From an uncultured Bacteroidales bacterium (GTDB lineage: Bacteria > Bacteroidota > Bacteroidia > Bacteroidales > Paludibacteraceae), in contig CAMHSB010000002.1 of the NCBI GenBank assembly GCA_946187695.1, positions 62,001 to 126,000 on the forward strand: a stretch of 64,000 nt of DNA, in the 5' to 3' direction. Position 1 is the first letter of the stretch, and each line of letters opens with the position of its first letter. Of the stretch, positions 52,414-61,891 are shown in pieces. Below the pieces are notes generated by a model that did not search any database, was not told the origin of the DNA, and was given only the letters and a program-made list of their open reading frames with translations. The position numbers and the translations under genes are program-made.

Positions 52414-53673
52414 ATGGCAACTAAAAACCAAGAGTCAATCAACTTAATTGACATTTTCTCGGAGTTCAAGGACTTCAAACGTATCGACAAACAGACGCTG
52501 ATCACCGTGCTGGAGGAGTCGTTCAAGAGCGTGATCGCAAAAATGTACGGTCCTTCAGCGGACTATACCGTGATTGTTAACCCCGATAAGGGAGACTTGG
52601 AAATCTACCGTAACCGTCTCGTGATGGAAGACGGCGATGTGGCCAACCCGGATACCCAGATTGCGCTGAGTGACGCCCTAAAGCTGGATGATGAGGCAGA
52701 GATCGGTGAGGAGGTAACGGACAAAGTGGAACTGGCATCCTTCGGTCGTCGTATGATCCTCAACCTCCGTCAGACCCTGGCATCGAAGATCCTCGAATTG
52801 CAGAAAGAAGTGCTCTATCAGAAATACCGCGAGATGATCGGTCAGATTGTGACCGGCGAGCTCTATCAGGTGTGGAAGAAAGAGATGCTGCTGCTCGACG
52901 AGGAAGGCAACGAGCTCTACCTGCCGAAACAAAACCAGATCCCGACCGACTACTACCGCAAAGGTGAGATGGTTCGTGCCGTGGTCGTTGAGGTGGATAA
53001 CAAGAACATGAACCCCAAGATCATCCTGAGTCGTACCGCACCGCTGTTCCTGCAACGTCTGTTCGAGCAGGAGGTACCGGAAGTGAAAGAAGGCTTGATC
53101 GCTATCAAGAACATCGCCCGCATCCCGGGTGAGCGTGCCAAGGTGGCTGTAGAGACTTTCGACGACCGTATTGATCCGGTAGGCGCTTGCGTGGGTGTGA
53201 AGGGTGCACGTATCCACGGTATCGTACGTGAGCTGCGTAACGAGAACATCGATGTGATCAACTATACCTCGAACATCAAACTCTATATCCAACGTGCTCT
53301 GGCTCCGGCTAAGATCAACGAGATGGAGATCGATGAGGAGAACAAGAAAGCAAAAGTATTCCTCGCTCCGGAAGAGGTAAGCCTCGCAATCGGTAAGGGC
53401 GGTTACAACGTCAAGTTGGCTTCGATGCTCACCGGCTACGAGATCGATGTATACCGTGACCTCGACGAGGAAGACCTTGATGATATCTATCTCGACGAGT
53501 TCAACGACGAGATCGATCAGTGGGTGATCGATGCGTTCAAGGCCATCGGTCTGGATACTGCAAAAGAGGTTCTGGGTACGAGCAAGGAAGACCTGCTTCG
53601 TCGCACCGACCTCGAGGAGGAGACCGTCGATGACGTACTCCGCATCCTCGCCGCAGAATTTGAAAACGATTAA
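52414..53673 (+). CDS. nusA: Transcription termination/antitermination protein NusA
   Basis: 419 aa. N-terminal RNAP-binding domain (about residues 1-125), S1 domain, and two KH domains with ARIPGERAKVAVETFDDRID, GVKGARIHGIVRELRNENID and SLAIGKGGYNVKLASMLTGY. A shortened acidic C-terminus replaces the two acidic repeats of E. coli NusA, as is usual in Bacteroidota. Confidence 0.96.
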   Translation: MATKNQESINLIDIFSEFKDFKRIDKQTLITVLEESFKSVIAKMYGPSADYTVIVNPDKGDLEIYRNRLVMEDGDVANPDTQIALSDALKLDDEAEIGEEVTDKVELASFGRRMILNLRQTLASKILELQKEVLYQKYREMIGQIVTGELYQVWKKEMLLLDEEGNELYLPKQNQIPTDYYRKGEMVRAVVVEVDNKNMNPKIILSRTAPLFLQRLFEQEVPEVKEGLIAIKNIARIPGERAKVAVETFDDRIDPVGACVGVKGARIHGIVRELRNENIDVINYTSNIKLYIQRALAPAKINEMEIDEENKKAKVFLAPEEVSLAIGKGGYNVKLASMLTGYEIDVYRDLDEEDLDDIYLDEFNDEIDQWVIDAFKAIGLDTAKEVLGTSKEDLLRRTDLEEETVDDVLRILAAEFEND

Positions 53674-53812
53674 TAAACCATATATTCCCTCTCCGAACTA
53701 GGAGGGTTCCCCCTCGGGAGGACTCTTTGAGTCCGACCGAAGAGCGGGAACAAGGCGAAGATTCATATGAGCGACGGGGTCGCGAATCGTATTGAGCCTT
53801 AGTTCACGCGAT
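53674..53812 (+). promoter_or_regulatory. Structured leader between nusA and infB
   Basis: 139 nt without a gene hold three short hairpins: gaggg/ccctc at 53703-53716, ggact/agtcc at 53721-53735 and gcgac/gtcgc at 53771-53783. No T run follows, so they are more likely attenuator or processing elements than terminators. No clear promoter is seen. Confidence 0.5.
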
Positions 53813-56443
53813 ATGGCAATAAAGTTAATTAAAGCATGTAAAGAACTGAATATAGGTATGGCGACGCTTACCGCTTGGTGCGATAAGCATGGCTATACCG
53901 TTGAGTCGGATCCGAACGTACGTATCGACGACGATCTCTATCTGCTGCTTGCCAAGGAGTTCAATAAGGACATGGCAGTGAAGATCGAGGCGGATCGTCA
54001 GGCTGCGGAGCGTGCGGCTGCTCAGGAGGCGGAGAGAGCTGCTCTGGCCGCTGCGGAGGAAGCGAAGAGAGCCGCTGAAGAGGAAGCAGCACGTAAGGCA
54101 ATGGAGGCACGTAAAGCTGCGGAAGAGGCTGCGCGTAAGGCGGCTGAAGAGGCTGCAGCGAAAGCGGCTGCGGAACAAAAAGCAGCAGAAGAGAAGGCGA
54201 AGAGCGAAGAGGTAAAAGCTCAGAGCGAAGAGAAACCGAAGAAGGAGATCTTCAAACTGAGTAAGCCCGAAGTGACCGAAGGTCCGAAAGTGATCGGTAA
54301 GATCGACCTCGACTCGATCGACACCTCAACGCGTCCGGCCAAGAAGACCAAAGAGCAGAAACGCAAAGAGCGTGAGGAGCGTCAGGCAGCCCAGCAGGCA
54401 CAACACGAACAAGCCCAGCAGGCAGCAGCTGAGCGTCGCAAACGTGAGCGTATCAAAGCTAATGCAGCCAAGGTCGATCCGAACGACAAACGTAATCAGG
54501 TTAGCAAGAAGAGCAAGAACAACAAACCTCGTGAGGCTACGCAGGAAGAGGTGGATAAAGCACTGAAGGAGACGCTCAGCCGCCTCCAACAGAAGCAGAA
54601 CAAATCCAATACCTCCAAATACAAACGAGAGCGCCGCGAGCAGGAACGCGAGAAGCATGAACTCGAGATCATGGAGGCACAGGAGCAATCCAAAGTGCTC
54701 AAACTGACCGAGTTCGTGACCGCAAACGACCTGGCCGTGATGATGAACGTGCCGGTGAATAAGATCATCGGTACCTGTATGTCGCTCGGCCTTTTCGTGT
54801 CCATCAACCAGCGCCTCGATGCGGAGACCATCAACCTCGTTGCTGAGGAGTTCGGTTTCACCACCGAGTACGTGGCTGCCCACGTGGTAGAGGAGATCAA
54901 TGCGGACGAAGTGATCAACGACGAAGATATGGAGCCGCGCTGCCCGATCATTACCGTCATGGGACACGTCGATCACGGTAAGACTTCGCTCTTGGACCAC
55001 ATCCGTAACGCGAACGTGATCGCCGGTGAGGCCGGTGGTATCACCCAGCACATCGGTGCCTACAACGTCAAGCTCAAGAACGGTCAGCATATCACCTTCC
55101 TCGATACTCCGGGTCATGCGGCCTTCACCGCCATGCGTGCACGTGGTGCGAAAGTAACGGATATAGCGATCATCATCATTGCTGCCGACGATGCGGTCAT
55201 GCCGCAAACGATCGAGGCGATCAATCACGCTCAGGCAGCCGGTGTACCGATGGTCTTCGCCATCAACAAGGTCGATAAGCCGGGTGCGAACCCCGATAAG
55301 ATCCGTGAGCAACTGTCAAATATGAACATCCTCGTAGAGGATTGGGGGGGTAAATACCAGTGCCAGGAAATATCCGCGAAGAAAGGCACGGGTGTCTATG
55401 AGCTGCTGGAGAAAGTGCTGTTGGAGGCCGAGATGTTGGACCTCAAGGCCAATCCCAAACGCCGTGCGAAAGGTTCGGTCATCGAGTCTTCGCTCGACAA
55501 GGGTCGCGGTTATGTAGCTACGCTCCTCGTTCAAGACGGAACGCTCCATATGGGCGATATCGTGCTGGCAGGTACGTTCCACGGACGTATCAAAGCAATG
55601 TTCAATGAGCGCGGACAGAAGATCAACGAGGTACACCCTGGTGAACCCTGTTCGATCCTCGGTCTGAACGGTGCACCGCAGGCCGGTGACGAGTTTAACG
55701 TACTGCCGACCGAGCAGGAAGCACGTGAGATTGCGAACAAACGCGAACAGTTGCAACGTGAGCAGTCCATCCGCACGAAGAAACACGTGGGTCTCGAAGA
55801 AATCGGTCGTCGTCTGGCTATTGGTGACTTCAAAGAACTTAATATCATCGTCAAGGCCGACGTGGACGGTTCTGTCGAGGCAATCAAGGATTCGCTTATC
55901 AAACTCTCGACGGAGAATATCCAAGTCAACGTTATCCACAGTGCTGTCGGTGCGATCTCCGACAGCGATGTCATGCTGGCTGCGGCTTCCGATGCGATCA
56001 TCGTCGGCTTTAACGTGCGTCCGACCGGAACAGCTCGCCGCATGGCAGAGACCGAGGAAGTGGATATCCGTATCTACTCAATCATCTATGATGCCATCAA
56101 CGAGGTCAAGGCGGCTATGGAAGGAATGTTGGCGCCGGAAGTGAAGGAAGAAGTAACGGCTACGCTCGAAGTGCTCCAGACCTTCCACATCTCGAAAGTC
56201 GGTACGATCGCCGGTTGTATCGTCCGTGAGGGTAAGATCAAGCGCGGTAACAAGGTACGCGTCATCCGTGACGGTATCGTGATCAAGACCGCGGAACTGG
56301 CATCCCTCAAGCACGTCAAGGACGATATCAAGGAGGCCGGTGTCAACACCGAGTGCGGTTTGAGTCTCAAGGCGTACGACGACCTCAAAGAGGGCGATAT
56401 GCTGGAGGCATTCGAAGAAATCGAAGTTGCAAAAACGTTGTAA
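53813..56443 (+). CDS. infB: Translation initiation factor IF-2
   Basis: 876 aa GTPase that brings initiator tRNA to the 30S subunit. The N-terminal 270 residues are Ala/Glu/Lys-rich. G motifs are intact: [29 protein letters not shown]. Domains II-IV follow, ending in [19 protein letters not shown]. The ATG at 53813 gives the family-like start [15 protein letters not shown]; seven codons upstream another start exists. A 139-base structured leader separates it from nusA. Confidence 0.96.
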   Translation: MAIKLIKACKELNIGMATLTAWCDKHGYTVESDPNVRIDDDLYLLLAKEFNKDMAVKIEADRQAAERAAAQEAERAALAAAEEAKRAAEEEAARKAMEARKAAEEAARKAAEEAAAKAAAEQKAAEEKAKSEEVKAQSEEKPKKEIFKLSKPEVTEGPKVIGKIDLDSIDTSTRPAKKTKEQKRKEREERQAAQQAQHEQAQQAAAERRKRERIKANAAKVDPNDKRNQVSKKSKNNKPREATQEEVDKALKETLSRLQQKQNKSNTSKYKRERREQEREKHELEIMEAQEQSKVLKLTEFVTANDLAVMMNVPVNKIIGTCMSLGLFVSINQRLDAETINLVAEEFGFTTEYVAAHVVEEINADEVINDEDMEPRCPIITVMGHVDHGKTSLLDHIRNANVIAGEAGGITQHIGAYNVKLKNGQHITFLDTPGHAAFTAMRARGAKVTDIAIIIIAADDAVMPQTIEAINHAQAAGVPMVFAINKVDKPGANPDKIREQLSNMNILVEDWGGKYQCQEISAKKGTGVYELLEKVLLEAEMLDLKANPKRRAKGSVIESSLDKGRGYVATLLVQDGTLHMGDIVLAGTFHGRIKAMFNERGQKINEVHPGEPCSILGLNGAPQAGDEFNVLPTEQEAREIANKREQLQREQSIRTKKHVGLEEIGRRLAIGDFKELNIIVKADVDGSVEAIKDSLIKLSTENIQVNVIHSAVGAISDSDVMLAAASDAIIVGFNVRPTGTARRMAETEEVDIRIYSIIYDAINEVKAAMEGMLAPEVKEEVTATLEVLQTFHISKVGTIAGCIVREGKIKRGNKVRVIRDGIVIKTAELASLKHVKDDIKEAGVNTECGLSLKAYDDLKEGDMLEAFEEIEVAKTL

Positions 56444-56447
56444 GCTT

Positions 56448-57650
56448 ATGAAAAAAATAGCATTATTAGCCTTTGTGGGCTTGAGTATGACCAGTTGTTG
56501 GGTGGCACAAATCTACACCGAAGTGCCGACGGCCAAACCCGTTGCACCGGTGCAGACCGTCTATACAACCCAAGTGACGACCCCGTCGCCGAAGGTAACG
56601 ACCGTGACCACCTTCACCGTCACGAACTACAACACAGATCCGTGTTTCTACTTGGACCTCAACGCTGTGGCTGCGGCTTTCGCAGATTCGCGTTCGGTCA
56701 AGGAGTTTGAGCAGATCCTCAACTCGAGTCGGTACATGATCAACAACCTCGATCTCAACCACGACGGTTGGATTGATTACCTGCGCGTGATCGAGACCCA
56801 TAAAGGTTACTACCACACGCTCCTGATCCAGGCTTGTCTGGCGCCGGGTGTGTTCCAAGATGTAGCGACCTTGGTAGCGGAACGTCAGGCGAATGCCTTG
56901 TATGTAGAGGTGATCGGTGACCGCTATCTGTACGGAACGAACTATATCGTGCGACCGGTGTTCATCAAGCGTCCGCCGATGTGGGATATCTACGGTCGAC
57001 CGAACTATGCCGCATGGAACTCGCCGTATCACTATGGTAATGTGCCCTCGTATTACACGAAGCCCAAACCGGTTTATCTGAACCACTACCAGGCGTATGT
57101 ATCGACTTACATGAACAATTGTCCTTACTGCCATCACTGCGATTATCCGCAGCAACCGCACTACAGCGGTTATACGGAGATGACCAAGCCGCATAGCCGT
57201 AATGACTACCAGGTGGCGCATCCTGACAATTCGTTCGAGCATCGTGTGACCCGTGTGGCCAACAACGCCGGTATCTCTGTCCGCAACGCGGCACAGCTCC
57301 GTACGGCTACTCAGTCCAGTTCGACCCGTTCGACGAGTACAACCAGCGCAACGAGATCAACCAGTACTTCCAGTACCACGAGCTCGACTCGTTCGACGGC
57401 TACCGCTCCTACGACGACTACAACGCGTCAGCCTTCGACCTCGGTCAATACCCGCGTCAATAAAAGCGGAACGACCCGCACCACGGTGAAGACCACCGAT
57501 GATACAGGTCGTACCACGACTGTTAAACGCGAGAGTTCTTCGACGAGTTCAACGCGCTCAACGAGTACCTCAACTAGATCCGCTCAAGGCACGAAGACCG
57601 AATCCAACCCACGTTCGAGCCAACAGACACGTTCGACCACTCGCCGATAG
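56448..57650 (+). CDS. Lipoprotein with Ser/Thr-rich tail
   Basis: 400 aa. MKKIALLAFVGLSMTSC is a lipoprotein signal (lipobox MTSC, Cys17). The middle carries an EF-hand-like loop, DLNHDGWIDYLRVIE near residue 102, and Tyr/Pro/His-rich segments with CPYCHHC (about residues 224-230), a possible metal site. The last 110 residues are almost only Ser, Thr and Arg in TRSTSTSS-like repeats. It is coupled to infB by four bases and its last 77 bases overlap batE on the other strand. Function unknown. Confidence 0.8.
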   Translation: MKKIALLAFVGLSMTSCWVAQIYTEVPTAKPVAPVQTVYTTQVTTPSPKVTTVTTFTVTNYNTDPCFYLDLNAVAAAFADSRSVKEFEQILNSSRYMINNLDLNHDGWIDYLRVIETHKGYYHTLLIQACLAPGVFQDVATLVAERQANALYVEVIGDRYLYGTNYIVRPVFIKRPPMWDIYGRPNYAAWNSPYHYGNVPSYYTKPKPVYLNHYQAYVSTYMNNCPYCHHCDYPQQPHYSGYTEMTKPHSRNDYQVAHPDNSFEHRVTRVANNAGISVRNAAQLRTATQSSSTRSTSTTSATRSTSTSSTTSSTRSTATAPTTTTTRQPSTSVNTRVNKSGTTRTTVKTTDDTGRTTTVKRESSSTSSTRSTSTSTRSAQGTKTESNPRSSQQTRSTTRR

Positions 57651-58341
57651 TCTCACGAATAAGCACTTTCGTGCCCTCGTGAACGGTGAAGAGGTCGGTG
57701 CCGGAACGATCCGGTGAGGACTTCGCATTAACGACACCCTGTGTGATGATAGCTTCATTGCGCAGGGTGTCTCTTTGATGTAGCGACGCCGCATTGAGTC
57801 CCGCGATGAGCGAGAACAGCAACGCCAGCCATGCCACATGGAAAGCCGTCTTACGGATCCAAGGCTCGCGGCCCAGAAGGAATAGCAGCATACCTACCAA
57901 CGCCAGGATAAACAGGCTGATAGAGAGCACGAGCCATGTGTGCTCACGTAAACTATTTCGCACCGTACGTGCCCAAGCAGACAGGAAGAAATCCTGCTCC
58001 ACGATATTATCCGTGATCTTACTCTGCGCAAACTTGAGATTATACTGCGCGTCCTTGTGATTCGGCTCCAGACGCAGCGCCCGCTCATAGTTCAAGATAG
58101 CTTGCGCCAACTCGCCCTGCTTAAAGCGTGCGTTACCTAAGTTATAGTACAAGGTCGCGTTCGGACCCTCTTCCAACAAAGCCTCATACTTCGCTGCAGC
58201 TTCCTCATAACGTCCATCCGCATAAGCAGCATTCGCAGCCTCAAAATCGCTCTGCGCAAAAGCGTTGAGATCGAAAAAGAGTATTGCCGCCAGGCAAAGT
58301 CCTTTCAACTTTAAACTTTCAACTTTAAACTTTATCATCAT
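57574..58341 (-). CDS. batE: BatE: TPR and SH3-domain protein of the Bat operon
   Basis: 255 aa. Signal/anchor at the N-terminus, three TPR-like repeats (about residues 31-115: FEAANAAYADGRYEEAAAKY, NLGNARFKQGELAQAI), two membrane helices (about 135-155 and 162-185) and a C-terminal SH3-like domain ending VGWIRSSCLERI. Part of the aerotolerance (Bat) operon. The N-terminal FKVESLKLKG is encoded by a heptamer array. Overlaps batD by four bases and the lipoprotein gene by 77 bases tail to tail. Confidence 0.9.
   Translation of the reverse strand: MMIKFKVESLKLKGLCLAAILFFDLNAFAQSDFEAANAAYADGRYEEAAAKYEALLEEGPNATLYYNLGNARFKQGELAQAILNYERALRLEPNHKDAQYNLKFAQSKITDNIVEQDFFLSAWARTVRNSLREHTWLVLSISLFILALVGMLLFLLGREPWIRKTAFHVAWLALLFSLIAGLNAASLHQRDTLRNEAIITQGVVNAKSSPDRSGTDLFTVHEGTKVLIRETIGEWSNVSVGSNVGWIRSSCLERI
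58306..58333. repeat. Heptamer array at the batE start
   Basis: Four 7-mers on the + strand: caacttt, aaacttt, caacttt, aaacttt. On the minus strand they lie immediately after the ATG codons of batE and encode FKVESLKLK in front of the signal sequence. Confidence 0.9.
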
Positions 58342-60173
58342 ATCTTTTGATCCTCCAAATTATTAATCAAATTCGTGGTTGCCGTATAGAGGTCGTCCAT
58401 GCCGTGGTCGGTCGTCGGCGCATAGCGCGCAAACTCCGCCGTACTCAGTACAGCCTTCACATCCTTGATAAGGGCCTCACTCACGCCTTTTTGGGCCAAG
58501 ATCGAGGCGATGTTATCCTTATTCAACTCCGCCGTCGGGATACTCAGACGATCACTCAGATACGTCCATGCCGCGCTCTCAATCGCCGCATAGAAGGCCT
58601 CTTTGTCGTTTGCTTTCAATGCCGCTGCGGCTGCTTTCAGGCGTTTCTGCGCGACTTTATTAGCACGTTTGTATTTCATGCGTGTCAGGTCAGACGCTTC
58701 CTTAATCTGCTTGCGCAGCACGATCAGCAGCACGATTGCAATCAGTAGCGGAATAACGTACCACAACCAAATCAAGTCTGTATGTACGCTGTGTTCGGTA
58801 CGCTTTTTCGGTGCTTTCGTATCGATATACCGGATATCCGTACCGAGTTGCTTAATGTCTTCTTTGTGCGTATAATTGACCACTACCGCCTCTTCGCCTT
58901 TTTCGTTGGCAGCACCCGCTCCGCGTTTCACGCGAATGGTGTATTCGGGCGTGCTGAGCGTCTTATAAGTCTTCTCGTCAATGTCGAAATAGCTGAACTT
59001 GACGGCAGGAATGGTGTACTCACCGGCGCTGCGCGGGATAGCCAGATACTCAATTGACTTGGTACCGCTGACACCCGACGTGGTGGTCTTGAAGTTATTC
59101 GTCACCTTCGGATCGTACGGCTCAAAACCTTCCGGCCAGTCGATCGCCGGGGTCTTGATGAGTTTCATATTTCCCGAGCCCGAGATGTCCAATTTAATCG
59201 TCACCGCTTCATTGGCCTGCAACTCCGTCTGACTGATACTCGGCGTCAGGGTGAACTTACCCACACCGCCGCTGAAACCTGCCGGTTTACCACTCGGTAA
59301 AGCACTCACATGAATAGTCACACCCGGGGCGGTCAGCATTCTCGTCACGTTCGTATAAGAGCCGAAGAAATCATCGAAGATTGACCGTGCCCGCTGTTGG
59401 GTCTGCACACGTAACACTGCCTCAAACTTGGCCGGATCAATCGCAATGTCACCCGAGTGTTGCGGATACAAGATCGTGCGGTAGAGCACCGCCGTCTGGT
59501 AGTTGCGACCGTTGTAATGCTCCAACTCCGTCTGGATCTCGCCTTGCTCCAAGTCTTGCTTCAAAAAGCCCGTGAACTCCGGTAACTTCGTGTTGTTGGT
59601 CAACTGCGCCACATCCACGTTCGCGAAATACAGCTTGTACGTGATTAGCAGCGCTTCCTGCTCGTGCACTTTCGTCTTGGACGCTATCGTGCGCACGAAG
59701 ATATTCTCCGAGGAAGCCTGGCTGCCCTGCGAATTTTGCGAGCGTTGCGTACTTTGGGTATTCTGACTGCTCTGTTGTTGCGGTTGCTGATCTTCCGGCA
59801 ACACCTCAATCCGTACGCCGTTGGACTGCACGTTCTCGCCATCCACTTTCACCGTCGCCGGACTGATCGTGAACGTACCCGCGCGCTGCGCCATGAGCAT
59901 GTAGGTGTAGGTCTGCTCGAAAGACGACGTGCGCTTACCGTTCACAAACGACGTGCTGCTGCTCGTGCTCGTGTACGGGCCGCTCAGCACATCGAAGTCC
60001 GTGAACTCCGGTGCACGCAGATCGCGACTGCGTTGATTGACCGTGTACGTGATTTGGAACGGACGTCCCACCACTACCTGTTTCGGGGCTTGTGCCCTAA
60101 AAACGACCTCATCGGCAAACGCGCCTAACGCGATGCCGATAAAGCCCAATACTATCAATAATTTATGTTTCAT
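58338..60173 (-). CDS. batD: BatD-like oxygen tolerance protein
   Basis: 611 aa. Signal peptide MKHKLLIVLGFIGIALGAFA, a long beta-rich periplasmic region (PKQVVVGRPFQITYTVNQRS near the start; repeated Ig-like folds) and one C-terminal membrane helix (about residues 470-490: LIWLWYVIPLLIAIVLLIVL) with a helical cytoplasmic tail. Fits the BatD family. Bacteroides Bat proteins are linked to survival under oxygen; the exact activity is unknown. Confidence 0.92.
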   Translation of the reverse strand: MKHKLLIVLGFIGIALGAFADEVVFRAQAPKQVVVGRPFQITYTVNQRSRDLRAPEFTDFDVLSGPYTSTSSSTSFVNGKRTSSFEQTYTYMLMAQRAGTFTISPATVKVDGENVQSNGVRIEVLPEDQQPQQQSSQNTQSTQRSQNSQGSQASSENIFVRTIASKTKVHEQEALLITYKLYFANVDVAQLTNNTKLPEFTGFLKQDLEQGEIQTELEHYNGRNYQTAVLYRTILYPQHSGDIAIDPAKFEAVLRVQTQQRARSIFDDFFGSYTNVTRMLTAPGVTIHVSALPSGKPAGFSGGVGKFTLTPSISQTELQANEAVTIKLDISGSGNMKLIKTPAIDWPEGFEPYDPKVTNNFKTTTSGVSGTKSIEYLAIPRSAGEYTIPAVKFSYFDIDEKTYKTLSTPEYTIRVKRGAGAANEKGEEAVVVNYTHKEDIKQLGTDIRYIDTKAPKKRTEHSVHTDLIWLWYVIPLLIAIVLLIVLRKQIKEASDLTRMKYKRANKVAQKRLKAAAAALKANDKEAFYAAIESAAWTYLSDRLSIPTAELNKDNIASILAQKGVSEALIKDVKAVLSTAEFARYAPTTDHGMDDLYTATTNLINNLEDQKI

Positions 60174-60174
60174 A

Positions 60175-61890
60175 CTACCACTCTTTTTCTACACGACGTT
60201 TCTTACCTTGTTGCCGTTGCAGCTTCTCCTGTGTATCTTGTTCGTCTTGCTCCAAGGCCTGCAAGATCTGCTCCGCCGTCTCTTTGTCCATCTGGTCTTC
60301 GTTCTGTTGCTGCTCTTGCTGCTGTTGTTCCTGCTGCTGATCTTGTTGTTGCTCCTGTTGCTGTTGTTGTTCTTCTTGCTGTTGCTGCTGATCCTGCTTC
60401 TGGTCCTGGTTTTGTTGTTGCTGCTGTTGCTGTTGTTGCTGTTGCTGCAGCATCTCCATGGCCTTTACCAGGTTATAACGCGTGTCATTATCTTTCGGAT
60501 TAGCGCGCAAGGACTCCATGTACGCCTGAACGGCCTTGTCGTACTGCTGTTGGGCGTAATTACAGTTGCCGATATTGTGCATCGACTTCGCGTAACGCTC
60601 CTTGTCTTCTTTCTTGTCCAGCATCTTCGCTGCCGTCTCGAACTCGGTCTGTGCGTCGGCGTACTTGTCCTGTTTGAATAGGGCGTCACCTAAGTTATAA
60701 TGCGCCTCGTAGCCGTTTTTGTTCTTCTCCAGCGCGCGGCGGTAGTCTACTTCGGCCTCGGTATAATTCTGTTGCCTATAGTCTTTGTTGCCGCGCCGAA
60801 CGTCACCGGCCTCTTTCTGAGCGAACGTATTCACGCTCACCATCAGCAGGGCGATCGTCAACACACGGTGCTCTCCGAAAATATCCATCTTACTAATCGA
60901 TTTATTCTTTCTATTGAAGATAAAGAAATCAATCACCAGCAACAGCAACGCAATCAGCGCAAAGCTCTGGAACTGCTCGTTATAGTCGGTAAACACTTGT
61001 GTCTCAATCTCTTGCGTCGCCAACTTGTCCAACTCTTTCTGGATCGCCTTGGTCGCCGTGTTCGTGTTGTCGCAACGCACGTAGATACCACCTCCGGCTT
61101 GCGCAATCTCGCGGCACATATCCTCATTGAGCCGACTCACAACCACATTGCCCTCGCGGTCCTTGCGGAAGTTATTCGTTCCCGGCATCGGAATAGGCGA
61201 ACCTTCGGGTTTACCGATACCGACTACCAGCACCTGAATACCCATCTCTTTGGCGCGCTTGGCAACGGCTACCGCATCGTCCTCGTGGTTCTCACCATCG
61301 GTGATCAGGATAATCGCCCGACTTGCCTCGCTCTGTTCTCCGAAGCAACGAATCGAAGTGCTCAAGGCCTGACCGATCGCCGTACCTTGGGTCTTGATCA
61401 ACTCCGGCTTGATCGAGTTGAGGAACATCTTCGCCGACACATAGTCACAGGTGATTGGCAGTTGTACGAACGCGTCGCCGGCAAAAACCACCAGACCCAC
61501 TTTGTCGTTCACCATGTTGTCCATCAACTTACTCAGCATCTGTTTCGCACGATCCAAACGATTCGGTGCGACATCCTCTGCCAACATCGAGTTCGATATA
61601 TCCAGCGCTACGATGGCTTCGATACCTTGCCGTTTCTCCGTGCGCTCACTCTGCCCAAACTGCGGCCGTGCGGCGGCGATGATCAGCAGCGCAAAAGCTA
61701 CCAGCACGATACTGAACTTAACGGTTGGACGAACCCGACTCGCATTCGGCATCAACTGTTTCATCAACTCCGCGTCACCGAACGCCTCCAACTGACGGCG
61801 TTTGTGGCGGGTATATGCCCAATAGGCTGCTGCAAAAACCGGAATCGTCGCCAGCAGCCATAACATCTCTATATTTGCAAAACGAAACAT
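60175..61890 (-). CDS. batB: BatB-BatC fusion: VWA domain plus TPR and Gln-rich tail
   Basis: 571 aa. Residues 1-330 are BatB: two N-terminal helices, a VWA domain with an intact MIDAS (ALDISNSMLAEDV; ITDGENHEDD) and a helix at about 305-325. It then continues without stop into a BatC-like part from Met335, whose own signal peptide survives as an internal hydrophobic stretch (HRVLTIALLMVSVNTFAQ). TPR repeats (about 360-470) and a Gln tract with 14 consecutive Gln near residue 480 follow. In other Bacteroidota batB and batC are separate. An internal start at 60888 could still yield BatC alone. Confidence 0.88.
   Translation of the reverse strand: MFRFANIEMLWLLATIPVFAAAYWAYTRHKRRQLEAFGDAELMKQLMPNASRVRPTVKFSIVLVAFALLIIAAARPQFGQSERTEKRQGIEAIVALDISNSMLAEDVAPNRLDRAKQMLSKLMDNMVNDKVGLVVFAGDAFVQLPITCDYVSAKMFLNSIKPELIKTQGTAIGQALSTSIRCFGEQSEASRAIILITDGENHEDDAVAVAKRAKEMGIQVLVVGIGKPEGSPIPMPGTNNFRKDREGNVVVSRLNEDMCREIAQAGGGIYVRCDNTNTATKAIQKELDKLATQEIETQVFTDYNEQFQSFALIALLLLVIDFFIFNRKNKSISKMDIFGEHRVLTIALLMVSVNTFAQKEAGDVRRGNKDYRQQNYTEAEVDYRRALEKNKNGYEAHYNLGDALFKQDKYADAQTEFETAAKMLDKKEDKERYAKSMHNIGNCNYAQQQYDKAVQAYMESLRANPKDNDTRYNLVKAMEMLQQQQQQQQQQQQNQDQKQDQQQQQEEQQQQQEQQQDQQQEQQQQEQQQNEDQMDKETAEQILQALEQDEQDTQEKLQRQQGKKRRVEKEW
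60375..60456. repeat. CAG/CAA low-complexity tract encoding poly-Gln
   Basis: Seen on the + strand as runs of ctg/ttg triplets. In the batBC frame they encode Gln stretches, the longest 14 residues, with interspersed Glu and Asp. Mixed CAG and CAA codons suggest selection for the amino acid rather than fresh slippage alone. Confidence 0.85.
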
Positions 61891-61891
61891 A

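Noticed and set aside
60375..60456. CRISPR-like or minisatellite array
   Set aside because: It is a CAG/CAA codon run in a coding frame, with no spacers or repeats of CRISPR length. No CRISPR array was found elsewhere.
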